Shown here: positions 1 through 4,704 of the stretch, in pieces
Layout: every line of letters starts with the position of its first letter
How positions within the stretch are numbered: position 1 is the stretch's first letter
Assembly: GCA_023399815.1 (NCBI GenBank)
Contig: JAEWOJ010000036.1
Location: forward strand, 1 to 5,584
Direction: 5' to 3'
DNA: 5,584 nt
DNA from: Pseudomonadota bacterium
Lineage (GTDB): Bacteria > Pseudomonadota > Gammaproteobacteria > Xanthomonadales > Xanthomonadaceae
Translations under genes and position numbers: made by a program
Notes under the pieces: generated by a model
What the model was told of the DNA's origin: nothing
What the model saw: only the letters and a program-made list of their open reading frames with translations
The model's database searches: none

Positions 1-344
1 GGCGCGCTCACCGCCGCGGGAGCGGCCGCAGCGGCCGGCTGGGCGGCCGGGGTCGGCGCCGGGGCAGCGACAGGAGCGGCCGGCGCAGGCACGGCGCCCG
101 CACCCTCGGCTTCCAGCACCACCACCACGTCGCCCTCGGACAGCCTGTCGTCGAGCTTGACCTTGATTTCCTTGACCACGCCGGCGGCCGAGGACGGCAC
201 CTCCAGCGTCGCCTTGTCCGATTCCAGCGTCACCAGGCCCTGGTCCTTGGCCACCGTGTCGCCCACGGCCACCAGGATCTCGATCACCGGCACGTTGCTG
301 TAATCGCCGATATCGGGGACTTTGACTTCGATCGTGTTCGCCAT
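1..344 (-). CDS. lpdA: Dihydrolipoyl dehydrogenase (E3) with N-terminal lipoyl domain, 5' part only
   Basis: E3 is the flavoprotein that reoxidises dihydrolipoyl groups with NAD+ in the cytoplasmic pyruvate dehydrogenase complex. Only the first 114 residues are visible; the FAD/NAD part lies beyond position 1. The gene starts with ATG at 342-344, preceded on the minus strand by GGGAG with a 9-nt gap. Residues 1-80 form a lipoyl domain with the acceptor lysine K44 in ESDKATLEVP, followed by an Ala/Pro-rich flexible linker from about residue 82. The start lies 17 nt after the aceF stop, so the two genes form one operon. The E3 assignment rests on this position plus the known E3 proteins with an amino-terminal lipoyl domain (Neisseria P64k, Ralstonia PdhL). 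No E3 catalytic residue is in view, so a second lipoyl-bearing protein such as another E2 cannot be fully excluded. Confidence 0.8.
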   Translation of the reverse strand, partial: MANTIEVKVPDIGDYSNVPVIEILVAVGDTVAKDQGLVTLESDKATLEVPSSAAGVVKEIKVKLDDRLSEGDVVVVLEAEGAGAVPAPAAPVAAPAPTPAAQPAAAAAPAAVSA

Positions 345-361
345 CTTTCAAGTCTCCCGGA

Positions 362-1753
362 TCAGAGCAGCACGCGGCGCATGTCGGCCAGCACCTGCGA
401 CAGGTACGTGGTGAAGCGCGCGGCCAGGGCACCGTCGATGACGCGGTGGTCGTAGCTCAGCGACAGCGGCAGCAGCAGCTTCGGCGCGAATTCCTTGCCG
501 TTCCAGACCGGCTGGATCGACGACTTGGAGACGCCGAGGATCGCCACTTCCGGCGCATTCACGATCGGGGTGAAGGCGGTGCCGCCGATACCGCCCAGCG
601 AGCTGATCGAGAAGCAGCCGCCGCTCATGTCGGCCGGGCCGAGCTTGCCGTCGCGCGCCTTCTTGGCCAGCTCGCCGGTTTCCTGCGCGATCTGCACCAC
701 GCCCTTCCTGTCCACGTCGCGGATCACCGGCACGACCAGGCCGTTCGGCGTATCGGCGGCGAAGCCGATGTGGAAGTACTTCTTCAGGGTCAGGTTCTCG
801 CCGCTGGCGTCCAGCGAGGCGTTGAACTCGGGGAACTTCTTCAGCGCCGCGGCGCTGGCCTTGATCAGGAAGGCGAGCATGGTCAGCTTGATGCCCGCCT
901 TCTCGTTTTCCTTGTTCAGCGCCACGCGCAGGGCTTCCAGCTCGGTGATGTCGGCCTGGTCGAACTGGGTGACGTGCGGGATCATCGCCCAGTTGCGCGC
1001 CAGGTTGGCGCCGGAAATCTTCTTGATGCGCGACAGCGGCTGCACTTCGGTCTCGCCGAACTTGCCGAAGTCGACCTTCGGCCACGGCAGCAGGTTCAGG
1101 CCACCGCCGGCGGCGACCGGCGCGCCGGCCACGGCGGCACCGCCGCCACCCAGCACGCCCTTGACGAACTTCTGCACGTCGGCCTTGGTGATGCGGCCAC
1201 CCTTCTCGGTGCCGGCCACCTGGGCCAGGTCCACGCCCAGTTCGCGGGCGAACACGCGCACCGCCGGGCTGGCGTAGGGCACGTTGGACGGCAGCACGCC
1301 CTCGGCGCTGAACTGCACCGGCGGGGTTGCCGGCTTGCCGGCCGGCAGCGCATCTTCCTGGCCGATCTCGCGCTGGGTCAGTTTGTCCGGCACCGGGTCC
1401 ACCAGCACCGGCTCGACCTTGGCGCCGGTCTCGGCGGTCGGCACGATCCTGTCCGGCACGGCGGGCACGGCAGCGGCAGCGGCGGCGGCGGCGGCGGGCT
1501 TGGCGTCTTCCGCGGCTACTTCGATCAGCGCCACGACCTTGCCCTCGGACAGGGTGTCGCCGACCTTGACCTTGATTTCCTTGACCACGCCGGCCACGGC
1601 CGACGGCACTTCCATCGTCGCCTTGTCTGATTCCAGCGTGACCAGGCCCTGGTCCTTGGCCACCGTGTCGCCCACGGCGACCAGCACCTCGATCACCGGG
1701 ATGTCGCTGTAGTCACCGATATCGGGGACAACTGCTTCCTTGATTTCGGCCAT
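362..1753 (-). CDS. aceF: Pyruvate dehydrogenase E2, dihydrolipoyllysine acetyltransferase
   Basis: The protein transfers the acetyl group made by E1 from its lipoyl arm to CoA, giving acetyl-CoA, and forms the core of the pyruvate dehydrogenase complex. It has 463 residues. There is one lipoyl domain at 1-80 (K44 in ESDKATMEVP), an Ala-rich linker starting with nine alanines (87-95), and a peripheral-subunit-binding domain at about 160-201 (YASPAVRVFARELGVD, then GGRITKADV). A Gly/Ala linker (202-219) leads into the catalytic domain (about 236-463) with DHRVIDG, i.e. H436 and D440, and the conserved SISSLGGIGGT stretch at 383-392. The KKISGANLARNW and VNAPEVAILGVSKS stretches match E. coli AceF rather than 2-oxoglutarate or branched-chain E2. 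E. coli AceF has three lipoyl domains; this one has one, and the second in the operon sits on lpdA. The ATG at 1751-1753 is preferred over an in-frame TTG at 1768 because GGAG lies just upstream. No E1 (aceE) gene is in the window. Confidence 0.97.
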   Translation of the reverse strand: MAEIKEAVVPDIGDYSDIPVIEVLVAVGDTVAKDQGLVTLESDKATMEVPSAVAGVVKEIKVKVGDTLSEGKVVALIEVAAEDAKPAAAAAAAAAVPAVPDRIVPTAETGAKVEPVLVDPVPDKLTQREIGQEDALPAGKPATPPVQFSAEGVLPSNVPYASPAVRVFARELGVDLAQVAGTEKGGRITKADVQKFVKGVLGGGGAAVAGAPVAAGGGLNLLPWPKVDFGKFGETEVQPLSRIKKISGANLARNWAMIPHVTQFDQADITELEALRVALNKENEKAGIKLTMLAFLIKASAAALKKFPEFNASLDASGENLTLKKYFHIGFAADTPNGLVVPVIRDVDRKGVVQIAQETGELAKKARDGKLGPADMSGGCFSISSLGGIGGTAFTPIVNAPEVAILGVSKSSIQPVWNGKEFAPKLLLPLSLSYDHRVIDGALAARFTTYLSQVLADMRRVLL

Positions 1754-1758
1754 GAATA

Positions 1759-1762
1759 ACTC
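1759..1762 (-). promoter_or_regulatory. Ribosome binding site that fixes the aceF start
   Basis: Read on the minus strand, GGAG is followed by TTATTC and then ATG at 1753. The spacing suits the ATG and not the upstream in-frame TTG at 1768. The resulting N-terminus (MAEIKEAVVPDIGDY) also aligns with that of the lpdA lipoyl domain (MANTIEVKVPDIGDY), which supports this start. Confidence 0.6.
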
Positions 1763-1785
1763 CAGCAACAGTGAGGGAAACCCCT

Positions 1786-1814
1786 ATTGTGGCGCCAGCG
1801 CGCCGCAGCGCCAA
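1786..1814 (-). promoter_or_regulatory. Candidate sigma70 promoter of aceF-lpdA
   Basis: On the minus strand a TTGGCG hexamer (1814-1809) and a CACAAT hexamer (1791-1786) are separated by exactly 17 nt; each matches the consensus at four of six positions. Transcription would start near 1779 and give a leader of about 26 nt before the ATG at 1753. This is the best-spaced pair I see in the 205-nt gap between aceF and the next gene. It is a pattern match only. Confidence 0.4.
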
Positions 1815-1883
1815 CCGCCGGTACTGGATTCGCCTACGTATGTCCGGGGACAAAGGGCGCGCCATGCCCCGTCGTGGCCGGTT

Positions 1884-1907
1884 GCGTCGCCCACCAAGGG
1901 GCGACGC
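1884..1907 (-). terminator. Perfect 9-bp hairpin downstream of the glycosylase gene
   Basis: The arms GCGTCGCCC (1884-1892) and GGGCGACGC (1899-1907) pair perfectly around a 6-nt loop. The hairpin starts about 50 nt after the stop of the DNA glycosylase gene and upstream of the aceF promoter candidate, so it could end the glycosylase transcript. No U-tract follows on either strand, so a rho-independent terminator is only one reading. A structural or protein-binding palindrome is the alternative. Confidence 0.3.
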
Positions 1908-1958
1908 TGACCTGTCGCCTGTCCCGTCGTGTCCCGTGCGGCCAGGACCGGTGTCCGC

Positions 1959-2498
1959 TCAGGGACCGGCCTGTCCCGCGGCTGGCAGCCAGGGCGCCAG
2001 CCGCGCCCATTCGCCCAGCAGCTTCTCCAGCGACCAGGCGGCATTGGCCGGGCTGGTCGAGGGCAGCGCCAGCACCGCGGGCGCGCGTTCCGCCGGCAAT
2101 GCCGGGCGCACATGGCGCTCGAAGGCCTGCGCCGCGGCGGTGCCGTTGCAGGCGATGGTCTGCAACAGCGGCAGACGCCGCACCAGGTCCGGCAGCGGGT
2201 TGGCGACCTCACTGCCGCGGACGATGGCCGCATCCAGGCTGCCGGGGCGCCGGCATTGGCCGATCACGTCCCACAGGCCGACGCCGGCCCGTTGCAGGCA
2301 GGCGATGCGCTGCGGGTAATCCAGTTGCGGATCGAAGCGGCACAGCGCCGCCATCACCGGCCAGAAACGGTTGCGAGGATGCGCGTAGTAGCGCGCCGCC
2401 TGCAACGAGGCGACGCCCGGCATCGAGCCGAGCACGAGCACGCGGCAATGCGCATTCACCTGCGCAGGCAAGCCCTGCAGCACCGTTTCGTTCGTCAC
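1959..2498 (-). CDS. DNA-deoxyinosine (hypoxanthine) glycosylase, uracil-DNA glycosylase superfamily family 6
   Basis: Family 6 (HDG) enzymes excise deaminated bases, chiefly hypoxanthine, to start base excision repair. Numbered from the GTG at 2507, motif 1 is LVLGSMPGVASL with YYAHPRNRFWPVM (residues 24-53), and N46 of HPRNRFW corresponds by position to the catalytic Asn described for the Methanosarcina enzyme. Motif 2 is LPSTSPANAAWS near the C-terminus. The spacing and the PSTSPAN motif separate it from Ung (family 1) and Mug (family 2). Two GTG starts are possible. The one at 2498 (chosen, 179 aa) lies 11 nt after a GGAG, whereas the one at 2507 (182 aa) lies only 2 nt after it. The gene is complete, ends in TGA at 1961-1959, and is divergent from the OmpW gene. 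It looks monocistronic. The exact substrate range cannot be read from sequence. Confidence 0.88.
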   Translation of the reverse strand: MTNETVLQGLPAQVNAHCRVLVLGSMPGVASLQAARYYAHPRNRFWPVMAALCRFDPQLDYPQRIACLQRAGVGLWDVIGQCRRPGSLDAAIVRGSEVANPLPDLVRRLPLLQTIACNGTAAAQAFERHVRPALPAERAPAVLALPSTSPANAAWSLEKLLGEWARLAPWLPAAGQAGP

Positions 2499-2521
2499 GC
2501 GCGACACAACTCCATGAATGG

Positions 2522-2550
2522 ATTTTTCCCGGCGGGTCCCGGTTCCGCAA
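2522..2550 (-). promoter_or_regulatory. Weak candidate promoter of the glycosylase gene
   Basis: On the minus strand TTGCGG (2550-2545) and AAAAAT (2527-2522) are 17 nt apart, with three and four consensus matches respectively. Transcription would start close to 2515, just ahead of the GGAG at 2513-2510, leaving a very short leader. That fits the GTG start at 2498 better than the one at 2507. The A-rich hexamer is one of the few AT-rich spots in this intergenic region. Confidence 0.25.
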
Positions 2551-2610
2551 GCGCGCTTCCATTTTCCCTGAACGCCATCGTGGGCAGGCGGCCCCGCGTG
2601 CGGATCGATT

Positions 2611-2631
2611 CATCCTGCCGCGGCCAGGATG
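2611..2631. promoter_or_regulatory. Inverted repeat upstream of the OmpW gene, possible operator
   Basis: Perfect 7-bp arms CATCCTG (2611-2617) and CAGGATG (2625-2631) flank a 7-nt GC-only centre. The element lies 63 nt before the OmpW start codon, in the gap between two divergent genes, where a transcription factor site would be expected. It does not resemble the FNR box known at enterobacterial ompW. I found no convincing -35/-10 pair for ompW around it, so its role is inferred from position and symmetry alone. Confidence 0.25.
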
Positions 2632-2682
2632 TGCGCGCCCCGACCGAGGGCCTCGACAACAACGCAATCCCGAGAGCAATAC

Positions 2683-2688
2683 GAGGAG
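2683..2688 (+). promoter_or_regulatory. Ribosome binding site that fixes the OmpW start
   Basis: GAGGAG lies 6 nt before the ATG at 2695-2697. The reading frame is open upstream to 2629, but that extension would place 22 hydrophilic residues before the signal peptide. This site settles the start at 2695. Confidence 0.8.
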
Positions 2689-2694
2689 CATCCC

Positions 2695-3336
2695 ATGCGT
2701 ACCACCAAGATCATGAGCTTTGCCGTCCTTGGCGCCCTGGCGCTGTCGCCCGCCGCGTTCGCCCAGGAGGGCAACACCGATACCGCTTCGGGCAAGCACT
2801 TCGCCGTCGTCGGCGGCGTGACCCTGCTGCAGCCCAAGAGCAACCCGACCGACGGCATCGACAAGTTCGACGGCGGCCCGGCGCCGACCGTGAGCGCCAG
2901 CTACTACTTCAACGACAACATCGCCCTCGAACTGTGGGGCGCCGCCGACAAGTTCAACCACCGCGTCCGCGCCAATGGCGGCGGCAAGGCCGGCACCGTC
3001 GAGCAGCAGCCGCTGGCGCTGAGCGCGCAGTACCACTTCGGCGCCGCCGACAACGTGTTCCGCCCGTTCGTGGGCGCGGGCTATTACGAGTCCAACTTCA
3101 GCAACGAGAAGATCGACGGCCTGGATGCCAGCGGCGACCACGTCGGCCTGCGCACCGCCAAGGGCGCGATCGGCACGGTCGGCGTGGACATGAACATCAA
3201 CTCCACCTGGTTCGCCCGCGCCGACGCGCGCTACATGCATGCGCGCCCGGAACTGAGCGTGGCCGGCGCCGGCACCGGCGAGAAGCTGAAGCTGGACCCA
3301 TGGACCGTGGGCTTCGGCATCGGCGCCCGGTTCTAA
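2695..3336 (+). CDS. ompW: OmpW family outer-membrane beta-barrel protein
   Basis: OmpW proteins are eight-stranded outer-membrane barrels thought to form a narrow hydrophobic channel for small apolar molecules. They often respond to stress, oxygen or iron. The 213-residue precursor has a clear Sec signal peptide: basic RTTK, a hydrophobic core, and AFA before Q24. The mature part is about 190 residues, as in E. coli OmpW. Family landmarks include QPLALSAQYHFGAADNVFRPFVGAGYY split around residues 105-131, VGVDMNINSTWFARADARY at 162-180, and LDPWTVGFGIGARF at the end, closely matching E. coli VGVDYLIN..W and LDPWVF...YRF. The C-terminal Phe is the usual BAM recognition residue. It is preceded by a good RBS, has no co-directional partner, and runs into the tandem repeats at 3345. 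The symbol reflects family membership; orthology to E. coli ompW is not proven. Confidence 0.9.
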   Translation: MRTTKIMSFAVLGALALSPAAFAQEGNTDTASGKHFAVVGGVTLLQPKSNPTDGIDKFDGGPAPTVSASYYFNDNIALELWGAADKFNHRVRANGGGKAGTVEQQPLALSAQYHFGAADNVFRPFVGAGYYESNFSNEKIDGLDASGDHVGLRTAKGAIGTVGVDMNINSTWFARADARYMHARPELSVAGAGTGEKLKLDPWTVGFGIGARF

Positions 3337-3344
3337 TGGAGCGG

Positions 3345-3554
3345 AGCCCCTCTCCCACCGGGGTGAGAGGGGCATGTCTGCGAACCACCGGTTCGCTGCC
3401 CCGCGAACGCCCTTGCGCCAGCGCAAGGGCCGGGGCGCGGAGCGGGGGTTGGGGTGAGGGGCCGAGGGCGAAGCCCTCTGCGCTATTCGATGGCACGAGG
3501 CTTCGCCGGCCCCTCATCCGGCGCTTCGCGCCACCTTCTTCCAAAGGGAGAAGG
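3345..3554. repeat. Intergenic hairpin-rich repeat, copy 1
   Basis: This is the first of two direct copies that begin 223 nt apart. Positions 3345-3459 are identical, base for base, to 3568-3682 (115 nt); the rest is similar apart from one single-base indel and a few substitutions. The copy carries a row of hairpins: CCCCTCTC/GAGAGGGG (3347-3354, 3365-3372), GCCCTTGCGC/GCGCAAGGGC (3409-3418, 3421-3430), GAGGGC/GCCCTC (3464-3469, 3473-3478), a GGCGC/GCGCC stem near 3520, and a closing CCTTCTTCC/GGGAGAAGG stem. It starts 9 nt after the OmpW stop codon, so its first hairpin may end or protect that mRNA. It has no coding character: the open frames through it are GC-driven shadows. This repeat style is common between genes in Xanthomonadaceae. 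Confidence 0.85.
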
Positions 3555-3567
3555 AGCAGCAGCACAA

Positions 3568-3778
3568 AGCCCCTCTCCCACCGGGGTGAGAGGGGCATGT
3601 CTGCGAACCACCGGTTCGCTGCCCCGCGAACGCCCTTGCGCCAGCGCAAGGGCCGGGGCGCGGAGCGGGGGTTGGGGTGAGGACCGAGGGCGAAGCCCTC
3701 TGCGCTATTCGATGGCACGCCGCTTCGCTCTGCCCTCATCCGGCGCTTCGCGCCACCTTCTCCCGAAGGGAGAAGGGA
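3568..3778. repeat. Intergenic hairpin-rich repeat, copy 2
   Basis: This is the second direct copy, separated from copy 1 by 13 nt (3555-3567). Its last stem is perfect, CCTTCTCCC/GGGAGAAGG with a GAA loop, where copy 1 has mismatches, so copy 2 preserves the probable ancestral end better. GAGGGC/GCCCTC lies at 3686-3691/3695-3700, and the 10-bp stem at 3632-3641/3644-3653. It ends 8 nt before the stop of the convergent C92 gene, whose transcript would read into these stems. The two copies fill almost all of the 450-nt gap between 3337 and 3786, in which I see no gene. Confidence 0.85.
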
Positions 3779-3786
3779 ATACCGCG

Positions 3787-4548
3787 TCACGGATCGCCGT
3801 CCTCGCCCCATTGCAGCGCGCGGTAGTCGAAGCCCGCCTGCAAGCGCGGCTTGATCACGTCGAAGAACGGCGACACGTCGAAATCGCGCGGGGTGTAGAG
3901 GCTGTAGTTGCGGATATGCAGGATTTCCTGCCGCTGCTCGCGCCCGCCCACCTGCCCGAGCACGGTCTCGATCTCCGGCAGGATCGGGTAGCGGATCGAC
4001 TCGAATGCCTGCGCCAGCAGGGTCGAGCAGATCGCCTTGGTCGGCTCGCCGCTGCCCAGCGCGATCAGGCGGCGACGCATGTGCGCCGGCACCGGCGGCT
4101 GCCGGACCAGGTAGCGCGCCAGGTCGAACACGTTCTTCAGGTCGTAGCTGTGGCCGAGCCGCGCGCGCATGTAACCGACCAGCCGGTCGATCACCTCCGG
4201 CGGCAGGCCGCGCGGGCGGCAGATGCGGGTGTGCTGCTGCGCGAACTCGCTCAACGCGACGCGGCGCACGCCCTGCTCCACGTCGGCGTCGATCAGCATC
4301 GGGCGCGGCGGGCCACCTTCGACCAGCGGTTCTTCGCCGATGTAGAGCGCGGCATGCGACCAGGTGGACTGGGTCAGGTATTTGATCGCGGTGGCGAAGC
4401 GGCTGTTGCCTTCCACCAGCAGCACGTCGCCGCGCCGCAGCGTGCGCGCCAGCAGGGCCGGATCGCTGGTCGATGGCCGCGTCTGGTGCCGGCGCGGCTG
4501 GGCAAGAAAGCGCGCCATCCGGCGCCCGGCAAAACGCAGCAGACCCAT
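3787..4548 (-). CDS. YiiX/YebB-like permuted papain-fold cysteine hydrolase (peptidase C92 family)
   Basis: C92 proteins (formerly DUF830; E. coli YaeF, YiiX and YebB) are circularly permuted NlpC/P60 folds in which the catalytic His precedes the Cys; family members are assigned amidase, peptidase or lipid-hydrolase activity. In these 253 residues, RRGDVLLVEGNSRFATAIKY (38-57) and TWSHAALYIG (62-71) give the His block with H65. E91 in LIDADVEQGV is a likely third polar residue, and C174 in KAICSTLLAQAF (171-182) the nucleophile. LGHSYDLKNVFDLARY (131-146) is a further family-like stretch between them. No signal peptide or lipobox is apparent (the N-terminus is Arg-rich), so it may be cytoplasmic or membrane-associated by basic residues. 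The ATG at 4548 follows GGAGG/GGAG at good spacing. It is convergent with ompW and lies 156 nt downstream of metQ, with its own promoter candidate. The family call is firm; the substrate is unknown. Confidence 0.82.
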   Translation of the reverse strand: MGLLRFAGRRMARFLAQPRRHQTRPSTSDPALLARTLRRGDVLLVEGNSRFATAIKYLTQSTWSHAALYIGEEPLVEGGPPRPMLIDADVEQGVRRVALSEFAQQHTRICRPRGLPPEVIDRLVGYMRARLGHSYDLKNVFDLARYLVRQPPVPAHMRRRLIALGSGEPTKAICSTLLAQAFESIRYPILPEIETVLGQVGGREQRQEILHIRNYSLYTPRDFDVSPFFDVIKPRLQAGFDYRALQWGEDGDP

Positions 4549-4578
4549 CCACTCCCCTCCACGGAAGCAATGGGGCGG

Positions 4579-4608
4579 AGCCTAGCCTCCGTCAGCGCAC
4601 GCGTACAA
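4579..4608 (-). promoter_or_regulatory. Candidate promoter of the C92 hydrolase gene
   Basis: On the minus strand TTGTAC (4608-4603) and TAGGCT (4584-4579) are separated by 18 nt. Each has three consensus matches, including the key TTG and the TA...T positions. The predicted start near 4572 gives a leader of about 24 nt. The site lies beyond the hairpin that follows metQ, which fits separate transcription of the two genes. Confidence 0.3.
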
Positions 4609-4667
4609 CCGGAGACCGTCGCAGGCACAGGGTCCGCCCCCGATGGAGACATTCCCAACGAAGCCGC

Positions 4668-4687
4668 GTGCGGGGCACGCCCCGCAC
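4668..4687 (-). terminator. Hairpin downstream of metQ, likely terminator
   Basis: The arms GTGCGGGG (4668-4675) and CCCCGCAC (4680-4687) form an 8-bp, nearly all-GC stem with a 4-nt loop, which can be extended outward by an imperfect GCCG/CGGC pairing. It starts 17 nt past the metQ stop. Downstream on the minus strand is GCGGCTTCGTT, only weakly T-rich, so termination efficiency is uncertain. It could also act as a 3'-end stabiliser. Confidence 0.5.
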
Positions 4688-4704
4688 CACGGCAGGGACG
4701 GCAT

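Noticed and set aside
446..1630. 394-codon plus-strand open frame opposite aceF
   Set aside because: It is antisense to a fully recognisable AceF; its composition (His/Arg/Gly/Gln-rich) is that of a mirror frame.
1754..1768. Five-residue N-terminal extension of AceF from a TTG codon
   Set aside because: The GGAG that precedes the ATG at 1753 would lie inside the extension, and the N-terminus from the ATG aligns with the lpdA lipoyl domain.
1841..1852. Palindrome with TGTCC/GGACA arms upstream of the aceF promoter candidate
   Set aside because: Arms of 5 bp are easily found by chance in sequence this GC-rich. Nothing links it to PdhR or another known regulator.
2209..3426. 405-codon minus-strand open frame across the ompW region
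   Set aside because: It overlaps ompW antisense and the glycosylase out of frame, with no family motif and no ribosome binding site logic.
1929..3680. Very long plus-strand open frame of 583 codons
   Set aside because: It runs antisense through the glycosylase gene, then out of frame through ompW and into the repeats. The translation is Arg/Ala/Gly-rich and low in complexity with no domain, as expected from GC-rich third positions of the real genes.
3337..3786. CRISPR array
   Set aside because: There are only two long copies with a 13-nt spacer and internal hairpins. Repeat length and spacing do not match a CRISPR array, and no cas gene is present.
3337..3786. Insertion sequence remnant
   Set aside because: No transposase fragment can be read in any frame and I see no target-site duplication flanking the pair. 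It is better described as a non-coding repeat.
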